64,000 bases of DNA, taken from positions 744,001 through 808,000 of the forward strand of contig CAXBOT010000001.1 in assembly GCA_963977495.1 (NCBI GenBank), written 5' to 3'. This DNA comes from UBA1672 sp963977495 (lineage in GTDB: Bacteria > Pseudomonadota > Alphaproteobacteria > Micavibrionales > Micavibrionaceae). A program made the position numbers and the translations under genes. Every line of letters begins with the position of its first letter. The first letter of the stretch is position 1. Shown here piece after piece: positions 34,856 through 43,448 of this stretch. The notes beneath the pieces were generated by a model that made no database searches, was not told the origin of the DNA, and was given only the letters and a program-made list of their open reading frames with translations.

Positions 34856-36259
34856 ATGCATCCCATTATTCTATCCGGCGGTTCCGGAACACGGCTTTGG
34901 CCATTGTCCAGACCGCTCTATCCGAAACAGTTTCTTGCCCTGCATTCTGATAAAACCTTGTTTCAGGACACCGTCTTGCGCCTGTCTACGCTGGGTTTGC
35001 AAAAGCCAACGATTGTATGTAACGAAGAACACCGCTTCATCGTTGCTGAGAATATGCGCACAATAGAACACACACCGCAGGACATCATTTTAGAGCCTGT
35101 CGGTAGAAATACCGCGCCCGCCATTGCCGCGGCGGCTATATCCGCGCTTAAACATGATGACAATGCGGTGCTGCTTGTGCTGCCTGCCGATCATGTGATT
35201 GAAGATGTAAAAGCCTTCGCCGCCGCCGTTAAGCTTGCCGGTGATCTCGCCGACAAGGGGCATCTGGTTACCTTTGGCATCAAACCAACCGAAGCCCACA
35301 CTGGGTACGGATATATTGAATCGGGTGATCAGATTATGGACGGCGCTTATAAGCTCGTCGCCTTCAAGGAAAAACCCGACCTTAAAACAGCCGAAGATTT
35401 CTTAAAAAGCGGCAAATATCTTTGGAACAGCGGTATGTTCTGCTTCAAGGCCACCACCTATCTGGAGGCATTGGAAAAGCATCATCCTGATATCGTGACC
35501 TACGTCCGTTCCGCTATCGATAACAGTCAGGAAGATTTGGACTTTATCCGCCTTGATGCAAAAGAATTTGAAAAATGCACTGATATTTCAATTGATTACG
35601 CCGTGATGGAAAACACCAATCAAGGCGCAATGGTTGCGCTTGACGCACAGTGGAGCGATGTCGGCTCATGGGATGCTGTCTGGAAAATTTCAGAAAAAGA
35701 CGCTGACAACAATGTCTGTCAGGGTGATGTTATCACGCAGAACACAAAGAACAGCTTCATTCACGCACAAGACAAACTTGTTTGTACGCTGGGTCTTGAG
35801 AATGTCATCGTCATTGATACGCAAGATGCGTTATTGGTTGCCGATAAAAACAATGTGCAAGATATCAAAGACATCGTATCCAAGCTCAAAAAACAGGAAC
35901 GCAAAGAAGCCAAACATCACCGCACTGTTTACAGACCGTGGGGGCATTATGACTCCATCTGTTTTGGTGAACGCGATCAGGTCAAACGTATTTCGGTGAA
36001 GCCGGGTGCAAAACTGTCGCTGCAAAAACATTTCCATCGCTCCGAACATTGGGTCGTGGTTAAGGGAACAGCCAAAGTGACCAAAGGCGAAGAAACCTTG
36101 ATGATCTCGGAAAATGAATCCGTTTACCTTCCCGTTGGTATTGTCCATGCCCTTGAAAACCCTGGTAAAATCATGCTGGAAATTATCGAGGTGCAAACAG
36201 GAAGCTACCTCGGTGAAGATGATATTGTCAGATTAGAAGACCGTTACGGCAGAGCATAG
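34856..36259 (+). CDS. manC: Mannose-1-phosphate guanylyltransferase / mannose-6-phosphate isomerase
   Basis: This bifunctional enzyme supplies GDP-mannose. The 467-residue protein has the nucleotidyltransferase domain (ILSGGSGTRLWPLSRPLYPKQF, FKEKPDLKTAEDFL, SGMFCFKA, DYAVMENT) and a C-terminal type II isomerase cupin (about 350-467: YRPWGHYDSI, GAKLSLQKHFHRSEHWVVV, ESVYLPVGIVHALENPG). It begins a polysaccharide locus and is followed after four bases by a GT4 glycosyltransferase. GDP-mannose or a derivative is therefore a likely donor for the polymer. Confidence 0.95.
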   Translation: MHPIILSGGSGTRLWPLSRPLYPKQFLALHSDKTLFQDTVLRLSTLGLQKPTIVCNEEHRFIVAENMRTIEHTPQDIILEPVGRNTAPAIAAAAISALKHDDNAVLLVLPADHVIEDVKAFAAAVKLAGDLADKGHLVTFGIKPTEAHTGYGYIESGDQIMDGAYKLVAFKEKPDLKTAEDFLKSGKYLWNSGMFCFKATTYLEALEKHHPDIVTYVRSAIDNSQEDLDFIRLDAKEFEKCTDISIDYAVMENTNQGAMVALDAQWSDVGSWDAVWKISEKDADNNVCQGDVITQNTKNSFIHAQDKLVCTLGLENVIVIDTQDALLVADKNNVQDIKDIVSKLKKQERKEAKHHRTVYRPWGHYDSICFGERDQVKRISVKPGAKLSLQKHFHRSEHWVVVKGTAKVTKGEETLMISENESVYLPVGIVHALENPGKIMLEIIEVQTGSYLGEDDIVRLEDRYGRA

Positions 36260-36263
36260 AATA

Positions 36264-37412
36264 ATGTCAGATACAAAAATGAAAGTCGCAGTCATCCACG
36301 ATTGGCTCCCCCTGATTGCAGGAGCGGAGCGCGTCTTGGAACAAATCCTTCAGGTTTTCCCGGGAGCAGATGTCTATACGTTGTTTGATTTTCTGGATGA
36401 TGATCAACGCAAAATATTCGGCGACAGCAAAATCACCACAAGCTACCTCAATAAATGGCCGAAGGTTCATAAATATTACCGCAAGCTTTTGCCGTTTTGC
36501 CCGCTCGCGATTGAGGATTTCGACTTATCGGAATATGATCTTATTGTTTCCTCCAGCCACGCCGTCGCAAAAGGCGTCATTACAGGGGCGGAGCAAATCC
36601 ACATTTCCTACGTCCACAGCCCAACGCGCTATGCGTGGGATTTGATGCATCAATATTTACGTGAAAGTAATATGAATAAGGGCCTGAAAGGCTACGTTGC
36701 TAAAAGGCTGCTTCATAACTTCCGTATATGGGATTACAGAACCGCGAACGGCGTTGATTATTTCATCGCCAATTCTGATTACATCCGCAAACGCATCTGG
36801 AAAGTGTACAGACGCGAGGCCGAAGTTATTTATCCGCCTGTTAATATTGATCTCTTCGAATATGCCGACAAAAAGGAAGATTTCTTCCTGACCGCCTCAC
36901 GCATGGTGCCGTATAAACGCCTAGACCTTATCGCCGCGGCCTTTGCCAAATTGCCGGATCAAAAATTAAAGATCATCGGCGATGGCCCTGAAATGGCCAA
37001 GATCAAAGCGATTGCTGAAAATGCCCCGAATATTGAATTGATGGGCTTTCAGGCGACAGACGTGCTGCGCGATCACATGCAACGCGCCAAAGCCTTCGTT
37101 TTCGCAGCAGAAGAAGATTTCGGCATTATCCCTGTTGAAGCGCAAGCGTGCGGAACACCTGTTATTGCCTACGGGGCAGGCGGCGCGCTGGAAACCGTGA
37201 TTGACTATGAAACCACGCCAAAAACTGCAACAGGAACGTTTTTTGATACACAAACCCCTGATTGTCTGGCGGATGCGGTGAAACGCTTTAACGGCTTTTA
37301 CGATGATATCAAATTCGAAAATTGCCGCAAAAATGCCGAGAAATTCGCACCTTCTGTTTTCCGTGAAAAGTTAAAAAATGCAGTAGAAAAGGGCATTAAA
37401 GGACGTTCTTAA
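36264..37412 (+). CDS. Glycosyltransferase family 4 protein (mannosyltransferase-like)
   Basis: The 382-residue GT-B protein has an N-terminal domain with VIHDWLPLIAGAERVLEQIL and SYVHSPTRYAWDLMHQYL, and a C-terminal GT4 domain with FLTASRMVPYKRLDLIAAAF, LKIIGDGPEMAKIKAI and the donor-binding EEDFGIIPVEAQACGTPVIAYG. Close relatives are mannosyltransferases of the WbdB/WcaC kind, which suits the adjacent manC. The acceptor is unknown. It is convergent with the next GT4 gene, nine bases away. Confidence 0.88.
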   Translation: MSDTKMKVAVIHDWLPLIAGAERVLEQILQVFPGADVYTLFDFLDDDQRKIFGDSKITTSYLNKWPKVHKYYRKLLPFCPLAIEDFDLSEYDLIVSSSHAVAKGVITGAEQIHISYVHSPTRYAWDLMHQYLRESNMNKGLKGYVAKRLLHNFRIWDYRTANGVDYFIANSDYIRKRIWKVYRREAEVIYPPVNIDLFEYADKKEDFFLTASRMVPYKRLDLIAAAFAKLPDQKLKIIGDGPEMAKIKAIAENAPNIELMGFQATDVLRDHMQRAKAFVFAAEEDFGIIPVEAQACGTPVIAYGAGGALETVIDYETTPKTATGTFFDTQTPDCLADAVKRFNGFYDDIKFENCRKNAEKFAPSVFREKLKNAVEKGIKGRS

Positions 37413-37420
37413 TCTATTAT

Positions 37421-37459
37421 ATCAAGACAGTGATGTATAAATATCACTGACGCCTTGAT
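37421..37459. repeat. Imperfect inverted repeat at the convergent ends of two GT4 genes
   Basis: CAGTGAT (37428-37434) and ATCACTG (37443-37449) form a perfect seven-base stem around an eight-base loop, flanked by ATCAAG (37421-37426) and CTTGAT (37454-37459), which can extend it past an internal loop. No T-run follows on either strand, so it is recorded as a structure, possibly a bidirectional end-of-transcript element. Confidence 0.5.
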
Positions 37460-38534
37460 GCAACCCTTCAATGGTAAATTCACGCTCTATCTTTTCGCGC
37501 GCGGCCTGCATCATATTATCCAAAACAGCCTGATCGCCGCTCACTTTTTCAAGTGATGCAACAAAGCTCTGCGCACTATCAACCAGATAGCCCGTTTTAC
37601 CGTCCTCAATCATTTCGAAAATACCGCCCGCAGGATACCCAAAAACAGGAATACCGCGCGCCATAGATTCCATCACGCTACGGGGCAGGGGGTCGGGCGC
37701 TTTGGATGGTACAACAACAACATTCAAACCACGATACAGCGTCTGCGCATCATGAATAAAGCCTGTAAATTCAACATAATCCCCCATTCCCAAGGTTTCA
37801 ATTTGCGCCTTGATCTCATCCTCATAGGTGGGGGCATCTTCGGAAAATGTACCGCGCACGCTTAAGCGCACATCCATGCCCTTACCACGCGCCGCCGCCA
37901 GCCAATCCACCAACAAATGTAATCCCTTACCCGGATGAATACGCCCGACAAAACCAATGGTCATGTCGTTACTGTCTTTGTTATTTTGCCCACGATCAAT
38001 ATCCACCAACGGCGTACCGTTATGGATAACCACGGCCTTACGCGGCAAAGCATCGGCAGGCCAACAGGCATGGGATACCAAAATCATCTTGTAGCACAGC
38101 GTATGCATGATTTTCCAAATCAAAATTTCAGGCTTGGTATAGGGAATATCCCTGATATGCAGAACCGATTTTGCTCCGCCCAGACGGCTGCTGACACAAT
38201 TGATCATATGCGCCTTAAGCCCGTTGGAATGCACAATATTTGCACCTGTTTCCTTAGAGATCGCCTTTAGCTTTAACGCCGCCTTGAGCAAATCATTGAC
38301 CGCGCGAAAGCCCTTCATGAATGAAAAAGGGCGGTGAATTGTGTTGATACTGCCGAAAGGCAAAACCTCATGCGCCAATCCTAGGCTGCGTGCCTTTTCC
38401 AAAATCGTATCATCTTCGGGCGCCAGCATGATGGCTTCAACCGCAGGATTATCAACCAAATCGAATAATGATCGCTCCGCACCGCCCTTGAAAAAGCCGA
38501 CAGGTGAGAGGTATATAATTTTCGTTTTATGCAT
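37422..38534 (-). CDS. Glycosyltransferase family 4 protein
   Basis: The 370-residue protein is a GT-B enzyme: N-terminal YLSPVGFFKGGAERSLFDL, NIVHSNGLKAHM and VLHIRDIPYTKPE; C-terminal TIGFVGRIHPGKGLHLLVDW, VEFTGFIHDAQTLYRGLNV and the donor-site PRSVMESMARGIPVFGYPAGG. ATG 38534 is preferred because AGGA lies just upstream and the conserved fold begins at once; a start at 38591 would add 19 basic residues. It is the only minus-strand gene in the first part of the polysaccharide locus. Donor and acceptor are unknown. Confidence 0.87.
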   Translation of the reverse strand: MHKTKIIYLSPVGFFKGGAERSLFDLVDNPAVEAIMLAPEDDTILEKARSLGLAHEVLPFGSINTIHRPFSFMKGFRAVNDLLKAALKLKAISKETGANIVHSNGLKAHMINCVSSRLGGAKSVLHIRDIPYTKPEILIWKIMHTLCYKMILVSHACWPADALPRKAVVIHNGTPLVDIDRGQNNKDSNDMTIGFVGRIHPGKGLHLLVDWLAAARGKGMDVRLSVRGTFSEDAPTYEDEIKAQIETLGMGDYVEFTGFIHDAQTLYRGLNVVVVPSKAPDPLPRSVMESMARGIPVFGYPAGGIFEMIEDGKTGYLVDSAQSFVASLEKVSGDQAVLDNMMQAAREKIEREFTIEGLHQGVSDIYTSLS

Positions 38535-38674
38535 TTTAAATCCTATTTTATTTTCGAGCCGACGGCGCACTCTGAATTTTATATTCATCACTTATCACAA
38601 ATCATATCGCGATACTTGGTCATATTTATCCGCGCTCCTCTTGTATACTCAAAAATATATTTTTGCGAATATTC

Positions 38675-38702
38675 TTGATAAGAATCGCATTAATCATATA
38701 GA
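38675..38702 (+). promoter_or_regulatory. Candidate promoter upstream of the wza-type gene
   Basis: TTGATA (38675-38680) and TATAGA (38697-38702) are 16 bases apart in the AT-rich 248-base gap between the divergent GT4 and export genes. No other feature is seen in this gap. Confidence 0.3.
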
Positions 38703-38782
38703 TTGTATTCATTATAGATTAACTGCGTGTGGGCGGTTGATCTATTCTTCCTGCACAACCCTAAGCCAAGTGTAAAATTATA

Positions 38783-39976
38783 ATGTCTTCTAAAAGCATA
38801 GTAACAACATCTATCGCTTGTCTTGCGCTCGGTGCTTGCGCATTGCCCGCATCAGGGCCATACAGCACCAACATGCTGTCTGACAGCAAGGCGCACATTA
38901 GCGGCTCTGCGCAACAATTTCAGGGCGATGCAAAACAACCAAAACTGCAATACACCTTAATTGAGGTGAATGAAAATACAATCGGCGCTATTGTGCAAAA
39001 CAGAACACCATTCAAAAAAGCACATCAATGGCCGAAGAACACAGCCGCCCATGTCACAAAAGTCGAAGTCGGCGATTCAATACAACTCACAATATATGAA
39101 CAAAATTCAGGGGGACTTTTTGTCCCTAAGGAAGCTGGCGTAAGGCCGGGTAATTTCATTACATTACCACCACAGATTGTCGATCAATCGGGCTATATTA
39201 CGGTTCCCTACGCAGGACAAATCAAAGTCGCAGGAAAAACATCGGCAGAGATCAGCGCAAATGTAACAAAAGCCTTGGCCGATTTGGCATTGGCTCCGCA
39301 GGTTGTCGTCTCCTTCAGCAATAGAGGCGGATCAGAGGTTAGTGTTCTTGGCGACGTCGAAACAGCCAGCCGTTTTTCTCTCAGCTTTAACACGCAGCGC
39401 ATTCTTGACGTGATTGCCGCGGCAGGCGGCCCCCAATCCCCAGGCTATGAAACATGGATTTCCTTGCAGCGTGATGGGCACGAATACACCATTTTGATGG
39501 ATGAAATTCTGTTAGATCCGAAAAAGAATATCTACGCACAGCCAAACGACACCATATATCTATATAGCGAGGCAGAGGTGTTTAACATCTATGGTGCATC
39601 CCAAGTTCAAGGAACGCTGCCGTTTAATAAAAGAAACCTTACACTTTCCGAAGCTTTGGGACGTGCGCAAGGGTTACGTGATACGCAGGCCGATCCGGCA
39701 GAGATTTATATCTATAAGGAAGAGCCCATCGAATATATTCGCGCCATCGAAGATTCTTTGGCACTGGACGCATCACAAATCGAAGGGGATTTGGTGCCGG
39801 TGGTTTACAAAATCAATTTAAGAAAAACCGAAGGGTTCTTCTTCGCGCAAAAATTCCCCGTTCAAGATCAAGACGTTGTCTATATCGCGAATGCAGAAAC
39901 TGTTGAATATCTTAAGTTCCTGAATATCATCAGCAGCACATCCTCAACCAAATCCGTAACAAAGGGCGCGTTCTAG
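38783..39976 (+). CDS. Outer-membrane polysaccharide export lipoprotein (Wza/GumB/KpsD family)
   Basis: The 397-residue protein starts with a lipoprotein signal peptide (lipobox LGAC, lipidated cysteine near residue 19). The polysaccharide export domain follows (about 90-180: VEVGDSIQLTIYEQ, VDQSGYITVPYAGQIKVAGKT), then two SLBB-type beta-grasp repeats (EVSVLGDVETASRFSL and EVFNIYGASQVQGTLPF). It would form the outer-membrane channel for the polymer made by this locus, working with the Wzz/Wzc-type protein two genes downstream. Confidence 0.9.
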   Translation: MSSKSIVTTSIACLALGACALPASGPYSTNMLSDSKAHISGSAQQFQGDAKQPKLQYTLIEVNENTIGAIVQNRTPFKKAHQWPKNTAAHVTKVEVGDSIQLTIYEQNSGGLFVPKEAGVRPGNFITLPPQIVDQSGYITVPYAGQIKVAGKTSAEISANVTKALADLALAPQVVVSFSNRGGSEVSVLGDVETASRFSLSFNTQRILDVIAAAGGPQSPGYETWISLQRDGHEYTILMDEILLDPKKNIYAQPNDTIYLYSEAEVFNIYGASQVQGTLPFNKRNLTLSEALGRAQGLRDTQADPAEIYIYKEEPIEYIRAIEDSLALDASQIEGDLVPVVYKINLRKTEGFFFAQKFPVQDQDVVYIANAETVEYLKFLNIISSTSSTKSVTKGAF

Positions 39977-40002
39977 CTTCCTTTTCTCACGGCGCGCAAA
40001 AC

Positions 40003-40260
40003 ATGACCATGACAGAAGATCGTAAGACAAAGAATACCCGTGGTATTCTCAAAAAACTTATTCTGGTTGTCGTGTTTACGATTGTTTATTTGGTGTCCTC
40101 GGTGCCGGTGGGATTATTCCTCTACAGCCTTAAATCCGATATTGGAATCAATGTGTTCTCTAAAACAGGATTTCATAGTTATGTTCAGTGTTTGAGAGAG
40201 CAAGCCTATAAAATTAAGATAGAAAACAAGAAAATGAGTACCCCTCCAACAGAGCCATAA
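40003..40260 (+). CDS. Small single-pass membrane protein of unknown function
   Basis: The 85-residue product has a basic N-terminus, one long hydrophobic segment (about residues 18-45, LILVVVFTIVYLVSSVPVGLFLYSL) and a polar tail ending in a proline-rich stretch. A second ATG lies two codons in, and no strong ribosome-binding site is seen. It sits between the export lipoprotein and the chain-length protein on the same strand, so it may be an accessory of the export machine, but no family is recognised. Confidence 0.55.
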   Translation: MTMTEDRKTKNTRGILKKLILVVVFTIVYLVSSVPVGLFLYSLKSDIGINVFSKTGFHSYVQCLREQAYKIKIENKKMSTPPTEP

Positions 40261-40338
40261 TCACAGACCTCCGTCTGCGTATTCCCATGACATAGGCGGA
40301 ATGATGTTGTATTGATGGGAAGAGTGCATTAAAAAGCT

Positions 40339-42105
40339 TTGGCATACTGGCATCATAAACAGGCGGATAAGATATTGAACACGCACGACACCATTGATCT
40401 GAAAAGATTATATTTCATATTCAAACGCCACATCATTATGATTTTGGGCGTCGTTTTAGCGTTCATGATACTTGCAACGGCTTATCTCATCAGAACGCCT
40501 GCGCAATACTCTGCAGAAACGGTCGTCTTGCTGGATAAGGGCGTCACAAACACAATATCGGACGTGTCTTCCTTGAATTTAACAAGCTATGAGCCTGCCG
40601 CGATTGACAGTGAAGTTCAGATTTTGCGCTCAAAACGCGTGACAGACGGAGTGGTGGAGTTAATTGAACCAAAGGGCTATTTCAGCTACCTTCCCCTTGA
40701 TCAAGACCGCAGAGATTTCATTTTATTCAAAAACATACAAGGCGGCCTATCCGTTAATCGTATTGAGCAGACCTACGCCTTATCCATCAAATATAAATCC
40801 ACCGACCCGCAAGAAGCGGCCGACATGGCCAATGCATTTGCCGAAGTTTATATCTCTGACCAATTAAACTCGCTTTCTGAAACATCGGAAAGAACAACCA
40901 AATGGCTGCAAGACAAAGCCATGGAAATCAAAGAAAAATCAAAGGTTGCACGTGAGCGTCTGGCCGAATATAGGCTTAAATACAACACTGAAAGCCAGAA
41001 AAATATTAAGAAGCGGAAAAAGGATAGTGAATTTAATCAAGATATTCACCTCAGAGAATTCCGCGATTTAGAACAAGAAATAGACACATACGATAAAATC
41101 TATGAATCATACTTACAGAAAATAAGAACCATCAGTCTGGAGCAAAGCTTTCCCGTTACAGAAACGCGCGTTATAACCGCCGCGACTGCGCCTTTGGGAA
41201 AGAGTGAGCCAAAATCAGCCATCATTATGGGCGCTGCGCTTATCCTTGGTGCGGGTATTGGCGTTCTGCTTGCTTTAATTCTCGATTTCTTCGATAAGAC
41301 ATTGAAAAGAGCAGGGCAGGTTCGCCGCGAACTGGAATTTGAATTTTTTGGATTTTTGCCGAAAATAAAACCCTCCAGTCACAGTACGGCTTCATTTATT
41401 TCTCCTAAAAATAAATCTATTGCGCTCAAACTCTATGCGCAAGTCGTTGATGATGAGCATTCTTTATGCGCAGACACGATCAAAACCATTAAAAACGTAC
41501 TGGATGTAGAGCCATCTTCCGCACGTAATAAGATCATTGGCGTGCTCTCAACATTCGAAGATAACGACACACAAGTTATCTCTTCAAACCTTGCTCTACA
41601 ATATGCCCATGATGGCCGTCGGGCGCTTCTGATTAATGGTGACTTGCAAAATAGCCGCGGCTTGAAAGCCAAAGGCCAAAAGCACAATGCGCCTTTTTAT
41701 ACGCCCGAAGACGCACAGGACTTCCTACTGTCCAATACATGCTATAACGAGCAATATAACCTGCATGTCATCGACACGCTGACACCGCAGGCGCCGAAGG
41801 CATCTGAAAAATTCAATGCCCAAAAAGTTGAGGCTTTGTTTAATATCTGCCGTGATCAATATGATTACACAATCATCAATCTGCCGCCACTTCACGCCGC
41901 CTCTGATTTGCACAACTATCTGCAATCCATCGATCATTTGGTTCTGGTTGCGGAGTGGGGCAAAACCCTGCCCAACACATTGAATTTCTACTTAGAGCAA
42001 AACAGAATTGATAGCAGTAAAATATCAGGTCTGGTTCTGAGCAAGGCCAACATGAAAAAGCTGAAAAGCCACTACGGGCATAGAGAATACAGACATGAAA
42101 GCTGA
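40339..42105 (+). CDS. Polysaccharide co-polymerase (Wzz/Wzc type) with degenerate BY-kinase domain
   Basis: The 588-residue protein has a Wzz N-terminus (helix about 32-52, YSAETVVLLD), a long coiled-coil periplasmic region (about 180-270), a second helix (about 290-312) and a cytosolic domain (about 395-575) aligned with bacterial tyrosine kinases. All three nucleotide-binding motifs are lost: the P-loop position reads STFEDNDTQVISSNLA with no GK[ST], Walker A' reads LLINGDLQNS (Asp and Arg replaced) and Walker B reads YTIINLPP (Asp to Asn). It probably controls chain length and export as a pseudokinase. Starts are TTG 40339 or TTG 40375; neither has a strong ribosome-binding site. Confidence 0.85.
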   Translation: MAYWHHKQADKILNTHDTIDLKRLYFIFKRHIIMILGVVLAFMILATAYLIRTPAQYSAETVVLLDKGVTNTISDVSSLNLTSYEPAAIDSEVQILRSKRVTDGVVELIEPKGYFSYLPLDQDRRDFILFKNIQGGLSVNRIEQTYALSIKYKSTDPQEAADMANAFAEVYISDQLNSLSETSERTTKWLQDKAMEIKEKSKVARERLAEYRLKYNTESQKNIKKRKKDSEFNQDIHLREFRDLEQEIDTYDKIYESYLQKIRTISLEQSFPVTETRVITAATAPLGKSEPKSAIIMGAALILGAGIGVLLALILDFFDKTLKRAGQVRRELEFEFFGFLPKIKPSSHSTASFISPKNKSIALKLYAQVVDDEHSLCADTIKTIKNVLDVEPSSARNKIIGVLSTFEDNDTQVISSNLALQYAHDGRRALLINGDLQNSRGLKAKGQKHNAPFYTPEDAQDFLLSNTCYNEQYNLHVIDTLTPQAPKASEKFNAQKVEALFNICRDQYDYTIINLPPLHAASDLHNYLQSIDHLVLVAEWGKTLPNTLNFYLEQNRIDSSKISGLVLSKANMKKLKSHYGHREYRHES

Positions 42106-42122
42106 AACAATCAGCGTTTCAC

Positions 42123-43427
42123 CTAAATAATTTGAACATTGCCGTTCAGCGTTTGGATTTTCTCAACAAAACGATCATAACCACGCTCAACCTGCCACGC
42201 ATCGCTTAAAACAGTTTCCCCGTCGGCAACACACCCCGCCAATGCCAGGGCAATCCCTGCGCGTAAATCTGTTGCACGCACATCCGCGCCCGACAACACA
42301 TTACCGCCTTGAATTTTCAATAGATTATCTTCAACCGAAAACTGTACACCCATTTTCGCCAATTGCTCGGCATACACATAACGCCCCGGAAAACGCAAAT
42401 CGATAATCCTGCTCTCTCCCTTTGCCATTGCGGCATAAACCGCGAAAAGCGGCTGCATATCAGAATTGATCCCCGGATATGGTCCTGTTGAAATATCAAC
42501 AGGATAGCACGTACCACCGCGCACACGCATGATGTCGCCCTCAAGGGAGTATTGCGCGCCGCTTTCACGTAAAAAGGCCAGAGGAACATCCAGATGATGC
42601 GCAGGGAAATCTTGTATCTCAACATCGCCGCCCGTCAAGGTTGCGCCAATCATCCATGTCAAAGCCTCCATATTATCAGGAATAACGCGGTGCTGCGTGC
42701 CCGAGAGTCCTTCGACGCCGTCAACATCAATGCGCTCTTGCCCGAACACCTTAATCTTTGCGCCCATTTTATTGAGCATCTCAATCAAATCAATAATCTC
42801 CGGCCTGATATGCGGCCCCCAGATCGTTGTTTTCCCCTGCGCCAGCGTCGCACAAATCACTGCATTTTCTGTCGCCCCCGTAGAACGCATCGGCAAAACA
42901 ATTTCCGCCCCGATCAGGCCATTTGGCGCTTCGGCTATCAAATGTGTTTCACTTTCAGAGATCCGCGCGCCAAGCGCTTCCAATACCATCACATGAAGGT
43001 CATGACGGCGCTCACCCAATTTACAGCCACTGGGGAACGGTACAGAAGCCGCCCCCGTGCGCGCCGTCAACGCGCCCAATATCAATAAGGTGTTACGGAT
43101 AGAGCGCCCATTCCAATGCAAGTGAGATTGCGGCTTTTCACCCTCGGCAATAATGCAGCGATCTTCAGTGGCTACGCATTTTTTCCCCAGCGCCTCTAAC
43201 ATACCAAGGTGAATTTGCGCATCTTTCAGACTTGCCGGATAGTTGGTTAAATCCAACTTTTCCGCAGTCAAAAGAGAGGCCGCCAAAAGACGTAGTACCG
43301 AATTTTTGGCGCCGCTAATCTTCACGCTCCCCTCTAACTTAGATCGTTTTATTGCATATTTGATGCGTTCATGATTTTGCGCATCGTTATCACGCTCAAT
43401 AAAACGGGAAGGTTCAAAATTCGTCAC
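42123..43427 (-). CDS. Divergent MurA-type UDP-N-acetylglucosamine enolpyruvyl transferase
   Basis: The 434-residue protein belongs to the EPSP-synthase/MurA family. MurA catalytic positions are kept: Lys41-Asn42 (SGAKNSVLRLL), Arg111, Cys135 (FPSGCKLGERRHD), Arg140, Asp323 (INSDMQPLF) and Arg389 (TDLRAGIALALAG). It differs clearly from housekeeping MurA: about 22 extra N-terminal residues, RRHDLH for the usual RPVDLH, and FPGRY for the usual FENRF. It would add enolpyruvate to a UDP-sugar, and the MurB-like enzyme two genes upstream would reduce it to a lactyl ether. The GTG start follows GAGGT by ten bases. It could be the only MurA of the cell; the context argues for a polysaccharide role. 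Confidence 0.85.
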   Translation of the reverse strand: MTNFEPSRFIERDNDAQNHERIKYAIKRSKLEGSVKISGAKNSVLRLLAASLLTAEKLDLTNYPASLKDAQIHLGMLEALGKKCVATEDRCIIAEGEKPQSHLHWNGRSIRNTLLILGALTARTGAASVPFPSGCKLGERRHDLHVMVLEALGARISESETHLIAEAPNGLIGAEIVLPMRSTGATENAVICATLAQGKTTIWGPHIRPEIIDLIEMLNKMGAKIKVFGQERIDVDGVEGLSGTQHRVIPDNMEALTWMIGATLTGGDVEIQDFPAHHLDVPLAFLRESGAQYSLEGDIMRVRGGTCYPVDISTGPYPGINSDMQPLFAVYAAMAKGESRIIDLRFPGRYVYAEQLAKMGVQFSVEDNLLKIQGGNVLSGADVRATDLRAGIALALAGCVADGETVLSDAWQVERGYDRFVEKIQTLNGNVQII

Positions 43428-43448
43428 AAACAGGATACCTCTTCATTT

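Noticed and set aside
37421..37459. Rho-independent bidirectional terminator between the convergent GT4 genes
   Set aside because: The inverted repeat is real, but neither strand has a T-run after it, so it is listed only as a repeat.
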